Shown here: positions 1 through 5,667 of the stretch, one piece after another
How the letters are laid out: every line of letters begins with the position of its first letter
Position numbering within the stretch: position 1 is the stretch's first letter
Assembly (NCBI GenBank): GCA_018066005.1
Contig: JAGHSG010000017.1
Coordinates: forward strand, 1-5,667
Direction of reading: 5' to 3'
Length of the DNA stretch: 5,667 nt
Source of the DNA: Bacteroidales bacterium
GTDB taxonomy: Bacteria; Bacteroidota; Bacteroidia; Bacteroidales; Paludibacteraceae
Program-made: the position numbers and the translations under genes
Notes under the pieces: model-generated
Database searches by the model: none
The model's input: only the letters and a program-made list of their open reading frames with translations
What the model was told of the DNA's origin: nothing

Positions 1-2
1 CA

Positions 3-44
3 ATTAGTGCATGTTTGTTAATTTGCAGCGTTTCGATTAACGCT
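3..44 (+). other. C-terminal part of a Sec signal peptide
   Basis: The first 14 visible codons read ISACLLICSVSINA and are followed by QQVPNADFEDW. The hydrophobic run, small residues at -3/-1 and glutamines straight after are typical of a signal peptidase I site in Bacteroidota, with the likely cut between codons 42-44 (Ala) and 45-47 (Gln). The positively charged n-region and start codon lie off the left edge. ISAC formally fits a lipobox, but it sits in the middle of the hydrophobic stretch and is followed by more hydrophobic residues, so lipidation is less likely. Confidence 0.7.
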
Positions 45-2615
45 CAGCAAGTACCGAATGCTGACTTTGAAGATTGGAACGGAGGTACTTTTGACGGGGT
101 TGCCCAGCCGAAGAGTTGGAACTACTCCAATGTGACGCAGTTTGATTTCAAGTTTAACTTTGCGCATAAGGAAGCCGGGCGCAATGGAGGTTATTGTATC
201 ATGATGCAAGACCAAGACCTGAAAGTGGCCGGTATAGGCGAGACCTCGCCCGGTTATATCGCTTTGGGACATCCGTGGGTGTATATCGAGAGTCTGACCA
301 AGGTGAGCGAGGCTACCGCCGGCACGTATGGCGGAATAGAGTGGAAATGGCGTCCCGATACGATGGCATTGTGGATTCGCCGTACCGGATCGCATACGGC
401 GGACGAGGATTTTCACCTCTTGTATTACTCGTGGACGGGTGAGACCAAGAGTAATAAGTACAAAGGCAAGAACGGCAACTGCACCAGTACCACGAAGGTG
501 GATGAGGAGAGTGACATACGTCAATCGACAGATGGTAACGAGTGCGGTACACAAGTATCCGCTCACCAAGTGGCTGAAGGTTGGTATAAGGGACGTGCTG
601 CCATCAACGACTGGACATTGGTCAAAGTACCTATTTATTACGTGGATGAGCAGGTGCCTGAGAAGATGAACATTATTTTCTCGGCAAGTAACTATCCTAA
701 TTTTCGTGCCAATTCGGGTTTGTATGCGGGTAACTCGTTGTATGTGGATGATGTGCAACTGATTTATTCCAGTAAGATTCAAGTACTGAATATCGACGGT
801 AGCGATTGGCGTGCTTTTGATCCCAATTCGACGGAGGTACAAACGTATTCGTTGGGTGATAAAACGACTATGCCTACGATTAAAGCTTTCCGCGGTTTGG
901 GTACATTAACCAATTCCAAGAACCAAAAAACAACGTTCTATGGTCGTCAGTTGCAAGGTGATGAGATTACTATTCAAGAAGGAAAGATTGATAAGGAACC
1001 GACTTTGATTACCGTACGAGCAGAGGATGGCAGTTCAATGACGACCTATAAGATTCTATTTGTCAAGAAAGCATCCAGTAATGCTTATCTTGCCGGTATT
1101 CAGGTGAATGGAGAGAGTTTGAACAACTTCAACCCGTACATCATGTCTTATACGGTTGAATTGCCGTACGGAACAACCAAGGCTCCGGAAATATCCGTTA
1201 TTACGCAAGAGGATAAACAGACGGTTGAGTTCAGTCAGCCATCCGGTTTGGGTGATGTAACTATTATTAAGGTCACGGCTGCCGATAAGAAAACGACACA
1301 GACGTACACGCTTAAATATAAGACCGCTCTGTTGAGTGACAATACACTGGCGGACATCAAGGTGAATGGTAATTCTATTCCTGATTTCTCGCCCACCAAA
1401 ACGTTGTATAAGGTCAGCATTCCCGTCGGCACGACGCAAATGCCGGTGGTAGAGCCTATCTCGGCATATCCGGCAGGAGCGCAGACGATTGTGGCAACTG
1501 CTCCGGAACAGATAGATGGCGGCATATATCAAATAGCCGTTTCTACGCCGGGTGCTCCTACTCCTAAGGTGTATAAACTGACATTCAAAGTAGAGCCGTC
1601 GTCCTATTGCAAGTTGAAGAAATTGACGCTGAATGGGCAACCATTACCCGATTTTGATCCCGATTGGAATACCTATTATGTGAATCTTCCCTTGGGAACA
1701 ACCGCCCTTCCGGAGATAGCATACGTCCCGGGCGACGCTTATCAAACGGTAGAAGTGTCTTATCCCGAAGGTCTGGACGGAACAGCCAAAGTAACCGTTA
1801 CGGCAGGTAATGGAACGGATAAGATGGTTTATAAGATTGTCTTCACAACCCAAAAATCAGAGATATGTACGCTGAAAGATATTCTTTTGGATGGCAAGTC
1901 ATTACCCGGCTTTGACCCCAATAAGACTTCCTATGATATTCAGTTGCCTATCGGTACGACTGAACTTCCTACCATAACGGTTGTTCAAGGCGATGAGTAT
2001 GAAAAAGTGACTATTCTGCAAGGCGGATTGAATGGTACAACACGTATCACGGTTAGTGCCGGTAATGGTAATACGACCATTTATCAACTTAATTTCTCGG
2101 TCTTGCAAGCCACGGATGCCACATTAAAGATGATTTATCTGGATGGTGAAGAACTGACGGGTTTCAATCCCAACACCTTGGAATATAGTATTGAATTGCC
2201 GCAAGGTACGACCGAGTTGCCTGTTGTGACGTACACGCAGCACGATGAGTATCAGACGGTAACGACTCGTTCCGGGGGCGTGAGTGGTGATTATAAACTC
2301 ATCGTTCGTCCACAAAGCGGAGCCAGTCAGACATACGTTATTCATTTCTCTGTTTATAAGTCGTCCAATACGGCTTTGCAGATGATTTATTTGGACGGTC
2401 AGCCGATGCCCGGTTTTGATCCGGAGGTGACCGACTATCAAGACACCTTGGATATCAGTACCTTGCCTGTGGTAACGTATTTGGCTGAACCCGAGCAGAA
2501 AGTGCTGATGTTGCTGAATGATAACGTGCAGACTATCAAGGTTACGGCAGAGAGTGGTGCCCGCGTGTTTATACCATCACGTTCGTGGTGCGCAAGTCGG
2601 AGAGTGCTTTCCTGA
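3..2615 (+). CDS. Giant exported PCMD/cadherin-like repeat protein, N-terminal part (5' partial, ends at a frameshift)
   Basis: This is the N-terminal portion of a large surface or secreted repeat protein. The frame is open from the first full codon (position 3), so the true start lies upstream; the TTG at 15 falls inside the signal peptide and is not a credible start. Visible order: signal-peptide tail (3-44), PCMD-like domain (51-770), a long divergent beta-sandwich repeat (774-1079), then six repeats of about 80-90 residues (1080 to about 2602). The repeats share the pattern L..I.V.G..L..F.P....Y.V.LP.GTT..P, then QTV, then VTA.NG....Y.L.F, which resembles the cadherin-like beta-sandwich family (Pfam PF12733). 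The last homologous codon is TTT 2568-2570; the next 15 codons to TGA 2613-2615 encode unrelated sequence. The same repeat continues in the -1 frame, so this and the following entry are almost certainly one gene. No catalytic residues are recognisable. Family identities are from motif memory; the coding call is very secure. Confidence 0.93.
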   Translation: MSACLLICSVSINAQQVPNADFEDWNGGTFDGVAQPKSWNYSNVTQFDFKFNFAHKEAGRNGGYCIMMQDQDLKVAGIGETSPGYIALGHPWVYIESLTKVSEATAGTYGGIEWKWRPDTMALWIRRTGSHTADEDFHLLYYSWTGETKSNKYKGKNGNCTSTTKVDEESDIRQSTDGNECGTQVSAHQVAEGWYKGRAAINDWTLVKVPIYYVDEQVPEKMNIIFSASNYPNFRANSGLYAGNSLYVDDVQLIYSSKIQVLNIDGSDWRAFDPNSTEVQTYSLGDKTTMPTIKAFRGLGTLTNSKNQKTTFYGRQLQGDEITIQEGKIDKEPTLITVRAEDGSSMTTYKILFVKKASSNAYLAGIQVNGESLNNFNPYIMSYTVELPYGTTKAPEISVITQEDKQTVEFSQPSGLGDVTIIKVTAADKKTTQTYTLKYKTALLSDNTLADIKVNGNSIPDFSPTKTLYKVSIPVGTTQMPVVEPISAYPAGAQTIVATAPEQIDGGIYQIAVSTPGAPTPKVYKLTFKVEPSSYCKLKKLTLNGQPLPDFDPDWNTYYVNLPLGTTALPEIAYVPGDAYQTVEVSYPEGLDGTAKVTVTAGNGTDKMVYKIVFTTQKSEICTLKDILLDGKSLPGFDPNKTSYDIQLPIGTTELPTITVVQGDEYEKVTILQGGLNGTTRITVSAGNGNTTIYQLNFSVLQATDATLKMIYLDGEELTGFNPNTLEYSIELPQGTTELPVVTYTQHDEYQTVTTRSGGVSGDYKLIVRPQSGASQTYVIHFSVYKSSNTALQMIYLDGQPMPGFDPEVTDYQDTLDISTLPVVTYLAEPEQKVLMLLNDNVQTIKVTAESGARVFIPSRSWCASRRVLS
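51..770 (+). other. PCMD-like domain 1 (about 240 residues)
   Basis: This is the mature N-terminal domain. It opens with VPNADFEDW, followed by QPKSWNY, SPGYIALGH, YGGIEWKWRPDTMALWIRR and a closing strand YVDDVQLIY. An opening [IV]PN.[DE]F.DW with a P..WN shortly after and a terminal YVDD-type strand is what I associate with PCMD (Pfam PF13201), a beta-sandwich domain of Bacteroidales surface proteins. The family name suggests carbohydrate metabolism, but I know of no established reaction and see no catalytic signature. Compared with the second copy at 4385-4966 it carries an extra segment at about 450-605 with two cysteines (480-482 and 543-545). Being directly behind the signal peptide, it would form the tip of the protein if the C-terminus is anchored, which is an inference. 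Confidence 0.7.
774..1079 (+). repeat. Long divergent beta-sandwich repeat following PCMD-like domain 1 (R0)
   Basis: This is a 102-residue unit between PCMD-like domain 1 and the regular array. It keeps the family hallmarks in weakened form: FDPNS near the start, KTTMPTI in place of the GTT..P strand, and ITVRAEDG....TYKILF at the end. It has an insertion in its middle and lacks the QTV motif. The domain that follows the second PCMD copy (4967-5236) is likewise longer and more divergent than the standard unit, so this position appears to be a PCMD-adjacent specialised repeat. The call as part of the same fold family is moderately sure. Confidence 0.6.
1871..1895 (+). repeat. 25-bp perfect direct repeat, copy 1 (start of R4)
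   Basis: The stretch beginning gctgaaagatattctttt and ending ggatggc is identical to positions 3388-3412. It encodes LKDILLDG at the first strand of R4. The distance between the copies is 1,517 bp, which is one less than 506 codons, as expected if one base has been lost between them. Confidence 0.9.
2568..2615 (+). other. Frameshift junction inside repeat R6
   Basis: The repeat pattern leaves the upstream frame at the T run 2568-2570 and resumes in the -1 frame with TAT at 2570. Intact units R5, R8, R9, R11 and R16 all have four residues between the Gly of the SG/NG turn and the next Tyr (for example G-ASQT-Y and G-IQNT-Y). Restoring one base beside the T run gives G-ARVF-Y, also four; removing two bases would give only three. 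A single lost base is therefore the simplest reading. The out-of-frame tail to TGA 2613-2615 (IPSRSWCASRRVLS) resembles no repeat. No canonical X-XXY-YYZ slippery heptamer is present in the phase needed for programmed -1 frameshifting. Confidence 0.88.
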
Positions 2616-5600
2616 AGATGATTTATTTGGATGGTGACTCGTTGAAGGGCTTTGAGCCGACCAAATTGACGTATTCCGACCTCTATTTGAAAGGAAAAAC
2701 GTGTCCTGCCATCTCGGTGGATAAGGAAGAGGGACAGCAAGTCACCATTATGTCTCCGTACGCTGCCGGAACGGCATACATCGTTGTGACGGCTGCTGCC
2801 GGTGGACAAAACACCTACGTGTTGCAACTGACTGACACATCTACGACACCTATTCAACCGATTGAACCGGAACCGCCATACGAGGAGTCGGAAGATACAT
2901 CGCTCGACAACATCCTGATTAACGGTGTTGGCTTAGAGGGCTTCCTTTCTACGAAACATACCTATGAGTTGAATTTAGAACCCGGTGCTTCCTATCCGGT
3001 TGTTACCTTCGTTAAGAACGTGGAGAAGCAATCCGTTGTGTCCGGTCAAACCGCACAGGGTGTGTATAACGCGTACGTGACAGCGGAGAATGGCAATACA
3101 TCCACTTATACGGTGACGGTGTATTACGCTCCATATACGAACGCTTATCTGAAGAACCTGTCGGTAGAAGGTATGACGTTGGATTTTGAACCGACCATAC
3201 TGACCTACACGCTTTCTCTGGACGAGGGTTTGTCTCTCCCGCAAGTGTCCTATGAGACCAATCCGGGGCAAACGGTTATGTTCAATACGGTAGATGCTAA
3301 TAAGCAACAACTGATTGTAACTGCCGAGAGTGGCATACAGAACACCTATATTATTACATACACGCGCGTGAAGTCAACCAATGCGCTGCTGAAAGATATT
3401 CTTTTGGATGGCGTCAGCATGGCTGATTTCAAGGCAGATAAGTTTGAATATATTGACACATTAGCTTGGCGTACACAAATTGTTCCTATGGTGAATGCTA
3501 TCGGACAGAATGCCAATCAAATCATCACAACTTATTTCAGTTCAGTCAATAACACCACACGTATTCATGTACTGGCTTCGGACGGCGTTACTTCGGCAGA
3601 TTATACGATTCACTTCCCCGTTCGCAAGTCGTCTAATGTGCTGCTGAACGATATGTATTTGGAAACCGAATATACAGTGGAACTGAACTTCAACCCCAAC
3701 CAAACGGACTATGCCATCGAATTGCCACATAATGCCACGATGTCTCCGCGCCTTATCTTTGAAAAGAGTGAACCGGAGCAAAGTGTAACGTATATAGCAC
3801 GTCCTATTGGTCAAGCCAACGAAATAACGGTAACGGCAGAGAATGGTGATACACGTACTTATACCGTCACTTTCACCCGTGCCGCGCTGGACAAGGAGAA
3901 TATCTTATCGGCTATTTCGATTATTGAGACAGGTCAAAGTTTAGACCTGACAGACAAGACACAACGCATATTTGATGTGGAACTACCTTACGGAACACGT
4001 ACGATGACACTTACGTATATTAAGAATTATAGTGAGCAGACCGTACTTGTTCAGCCGGGTGGAATAGACAAACCGACTATTGTGACCGTTCAATCCAATC
4101 AAGAAGGTGTGGCAGATGCTATTTATACATTGAATCCGCATGTGGCAACGGCTGATCCGGCTGTGTTAACGAGCATAGAGGTCAATAATGCTGCTGTTCC
4201 AGGATTTATACCGGAACGCTTCTCGTATATCGTTCCCATTACTTCTACTCCGATTGTACGCTACACGGTAGCACAAGGCGTTATGGTTAATGTCTTGCAG
4301 CAAACCAACAAACATTGGCAGGCAGAAGTCTCGATAGGTGGGCGTAAGAATGTGTATGACGTTTGGTATTATTATGAAGAAGATGTCATTCCAAACGGAG
4401 AATTTATTGATTGGACAACGGCCAAATACAACAATGCCCCCAAACCGGCGGGGTGGAACTGCGTAGCCGATGCCGTTGAGTCGTTCAAAGTCGTTTCTAC
4501 TTACCATTCAGGAGGGGAAGTTTCCAAATCCGGCACAGATGCCGTCAAACTGCTCACGGAATATTCCAGCCCCTTGGGTGGTGTTACGCCCGGTATGATT
4601 TCATTGGGAACAATTACCGGTAATTTAGGAGTCGCAGGTTCTTCGAGTTTCAATATCAACGGTGGAATCAGGTTCCGTAACAGTCCGGATAATATCAGTA
4701 TGAGATATTATAGTAAAAAGGTTAAAAATAATAACCTTGTCCAATACTCACTGACCGGTTTGAACGGTTCCCAAACGATAGAGTGGAAAGATTCCGAAGA
4801 GAGAAGTAACTATAAAGAGGTAACGTACGATTTGTCGGCAATCAACCAAGCGGTCGGAGAACCGAGTACTTTAAATATTACCCTGTGTTCCTATTATGTT
4901 ACCACGGGTACTATTTCTGCCAATACTACTCCGGAGATGTATGTTGATTGGGTTCGTTTCGCGTATAATAGTGCATTGAAGAGCATTACGGTCAATGGCA
5001 AGGATGCCGCCAAGTCGGGTAATACATTCACCTATGAAACTTCTGATACAGAGGACCGTCGCCTGCCGCAATTAACCTTTGTTGGTGAGGTGGCTGACCA
5101 AGCCCAACAAGTGGTATGGAGTGACGAGACCATCAGCGGTCAATATGCTGTCCGTACTGCCACTATTCATAACTATGCGGAGAATGGAACGGACAAGACG
5201 GATTATACCTTGACTGTTAACCGTGCGTTATCTACTATTAATACATTGAGCAATCTCTATATCAACGGCACACCGTATGCAGATTTTGATGCGGAAACGA
5301 CCGAGTATAAGTTTGATTTGAAGGCGGGTGACTTATTGCCGGATGTTTATCCTTATCCCGCCAGCAACCGCCAAACGATTACAACGGCACGTTCAGGCAA
5401 TACGATTACAATTACCGTTCAACCCGAGTCGGGCGAAGCCAAAGTCTATAAACTGATTTATACTTACAAACAATCGGCGAATACCCAACTGGCAGGTATA
5501 GATGGTATTGACAACTTTGCTCCCACTACGTACGAATATACCTATTTCGGTGAGGCATTACCTGCCATGAATTTTGTCAAAGCAGAGGACGCTCAAACGG

Positions 5601-5667
5601 TAGTGATGGATAATGGTCTGTTTACCGTAACGGCAGAGAATGGGGCGCAACAGACCTATACCGTGCA
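2570..5667 (+). CDS. Giant PCMD/cadherin-like repeat protein, continuation after the frameshift (3' partial)
   Basis: Reading from TAT at 2570 gives 1,032 codons without a stop up to the window edge. The frame is open back to 2525, just after a TAA at 2522-2524. It resumes repeat R6 exactly where the upstream frame loses it (YTITF in place of the equivalent YVIHF of R5). It then encodes R7, a Pro/Glu linker, R8-R13, a second PCMD-like domain (4385-4966), the long repeat R14, R15 and an incomplete R16. If translated separately, the first ATG would be 2618, with GTG at 2585 or 2588 as alternatives. None has a convincing upstream signal, none precedes a signal peptide, and all fall inside a domain or at its edge, so this is the tail of the upstream gene and not an independent one. 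The C-terminus is outside the window, so a T9SS sorting domain or other anchor cannot be judged. The protein is predicted to be exported; its function is unknown. Confidence 0.9.
2837..2899 (+). other. Pro/Glu-rich interdomain linker
   Basis: Twenty-one codons between R7 and R8 encode a stretch rich in Thr, Pro and Glu, including TPIQPIEPEPPYEESEDT, with alternating prolines and net negative charge. All other repeat joints in the array are only a few residues long, so this is the one clear flexible or extended hinge in the visible stalk. It separates the R1-R7 block from the R8-R13 block. The residues are seen directly; the hinge role is inferred. Confidence 0.75.
2900..4384 (+). repeat. Tandem cadherin-like beta-sandwich array, repeats R8-R13
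   Basis: There are six units of 76-88 residues: R8 2900-3139, R9 3140-3379, R10 3380-3634, R11 3635-3898, R12 3899-4156 and R13 4157-4384. The closing strand is well kept in R8 (VTAENGNTSTYTV), R9 (VTAESGIQNTYII) and R11 (VTAENGDTRTYTV), and the Q.V motif appears in R8, R9, R11 and R12. R10 has DTLAWRTQIVP where others have LP.GTT..P. R12 keeps VELPYGTRTM but has lost the NG turn. R13 is the shortest and most divergent and ends in an aromatic/acidic joint (VWYYYEED) leading into the second PCMD-like domain. R10 starts with KDILLDG, as R4 does, and shares a 25-bp identical stretch with it. The units are more diverged from one another than R3-R7, suggesting an older part of the array. Confidence 0.8.
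3388..3412 (+). repeat. 25-bp perfect direct repeat, copy 2 (start of R10)
   Basis: This is identical to 1871-1895 and sits at the equivalent first strand of R10 (LKDILLDG). Both copies have the same codon phase relative to their own frame, so a crossover between them would join R4 to R10 cleanly and delete R4-R9, including the frameshift. Confidence 0.9.
4385..4966 (+). other. PCMD-like domain 2 (about 194 residues)
   Basis: This is a second copy of the N-terminal domain type, located internally. It aligns by eye with domain 1 in order: IPNGEFIDW with VPNADFEDW; PKPAGWNC with AQPKSWNY; TPGMISLGT with SPGYIALGH; NGGIRFRNSPDNISMRYY with YGGIEWKWRPDTMALWIRR; STLNITLCSYY with EKMNIIFSASNY; and MYVDWVRFAY with LYVDDVQLIY. 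It is shorter because it lacks the cysteine-flanked insertion. Residue identity is low, so the duplication is old or the two copies were acquired separately. Known PCMD proteins, as I recall them, usually carry the domain once near one end, so an internal second copy is notable. No catalytic residues can be named. Confidence 0.68.
4967..5667 (+). repeat. Beta-sandwich repeats R14-R16 after PCMD-like domain 2 (R16 truncated by the window edge)
   Basis: R14 (4967-5236, 90 residues) starts with LKSITVNG and ends with ENGTDKTDYTLTVNR; like R0 it is long and directly follows a PCMD copy. R15 (5237-5479, 81 residues) is a standard unit with LYINGTPYADFDAETTEY, RQTITT and VQPESGEAKVYKLIY. R16 (5480 onward) has a shortened first hairpin (LAGIDGIDNFAP) that drops the usual NG..L segment, then AQTVVM and VTAENGAQQTYTV at the edge. 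The array is still running when the window ends, so further repeats or the C-terminal domain follow. Confidence 0.75.

Larger units (their letters stand above)
1080..2836 (+). repeat. Tandem cadherin-like beta-sandwich array, repeats R1-R7
   Basis: There are seven head-to-tail units of 78-89 residues: R1 1080-1337, R2 1338-1604, R3 1605-1862, R4 1863-2111, R5 2112-2366, R6 2367-2602 (broken by the frameshift) and R7 2603-2836. Each begins with a short L..I.[VLY].[GD] strand, then F.P....Y, in most units LP.GTT..P, a Q.V strand, and closes with [IV].VTA..G....Y.[IL].F and a KSS-type joint. Examples are VNLPLGTTALPEI (R3), IQLPIGTTELPTI (R4) and IELPQGTTELPVV (R5). R5-R7 share MIYLDG and R4 has ILLDG at the first strand, suggesting these arose by recent local duplication. 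R6 and R7 have a shortened second strand without GTT. Such arrays usually act as rigid spacers that hold a tip domain away from the cell; binding by the repeats themselves cannot be excluded. Confidence 0.82.

Noticed and set aside
3..14. Lipobox ISAC, making the protein a lipoprotein
   Set aside because: The cysteine is followed by further hydrophobic residues (LLICSVSI) and a good signal peptidase I site (INA before QQ). Bacteroidota lipoproteins normally have polar residues right after the cysteine.
15..17. TTG as the start codon of the gene
   Set aside because: The same frame is open to the left edge and the residues before it (ISAC) belong to the hydrophobic core of a signal peptide. 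A start here would remove the n-region.
11..40. ATG at position 11 as a start
   Set aside because: It is in a different frame and meets TAA at 38-40 after nine codons.
18..842. A 274-codon open frame on the minus strand opposite the signal peptide and PCMD-like domain 1
   Set aside because: It has no recognisable domain and lies wholly antisense to a clearly coding, domain-rich frame. Its composition (rich in Arg, Ile, His, Thr) is that of a reverse-complement shadow.
2565..2571. Programmed -1 slippery site at GTGTTTA
   Set aside because: It does not fit X-XXY-YYZ in the zero frame. A lost base in a T run explains the data more simply.
2618..2620. ATG as the start of a separate downstream gene
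   Set aside because: It lies in the first strand of R7, after homologous repeat sequence that already runs in this frame from 2570. There is no signal peptide, promoter or intergenic space.
1056..5071. Several other minus-strand open frames of 66-194 codons
   Set aside because: All are antisense to the repeat frame and recur at equivalent places in successive repeats, as expected from shared codon patterns. None shows a motif or a plausible start context.
1..5667. CRISPR array, because of the many regular repeats
   Set aside because: The periodicity is about 240-270 bp at the protein level within an open reading frame. There are no short identical repeats with unique spacers.

Overview
The whole window is the inside of one very large plus-strand gene. 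The reading frame is already open at the left edge, where it encodes the end of a signal peptide, and still open at the right edge. There is no second gene, RNA gene, promoter, terminator, mobile element or CRISPR array, and no intergenic gap. The visible product is about 1,888 residues once one apparent single-base frameshift is allowed for. The true start, probably only a few codons upstream, and the C-terminus both lie outside the window.

The protein looks like an exported cell-surface or secreted repeat protein of a Bacteroidota bacterium, most likely a gut-type Bacteroidales. The reasons are a signal peptide ending in INA before QQ, an N-terminal domain that reads like PCMD (putative carbohydrate metabolism domain, a family typical of Bacteroidales surface proteins), and long arrays of cadherin-like/Ig-like beta-sandwich repeats. 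These identities come from motif recognition, not a database search.

Layout: signal peptide tail (3-44); PCMD-like domain 1 (51-770); one long divergent beta-sandwich repeat (774-1079); repeats R1-R7 (1080-2836), with the frameshift in R6 at a T run at 2568-2570; a Pro/Glu-rich linker (2837-2899); repeats R8-R13 (2900-4384); PCMD-like domain 2 (4385-4966); a second long divergent repeat, R14 (4967-5236); then R15 and the start of R16, which runs off the edge. The order PCMD, long repeat, ordinary repeats therefore occurs twice, suggesting duplication of a whole module followed by repeat-by-repeat expansion.

The frame changes by -1 near 2570. Upstream of it the coding frame stops at TGA 2613-2615. 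Downstream the same repeat pattern continues in another frame with no stop to the window end. Repeat spacing indicates one missing base rather than two extra ones, so this is either a sequencing error in a short homopolymer or a real or phase-variable disruption. No biochemical activity can be assigned. A stalk-like adhesin or glycan-binding role is the most natural inference, and I saw no evidence of an unprecedented system.
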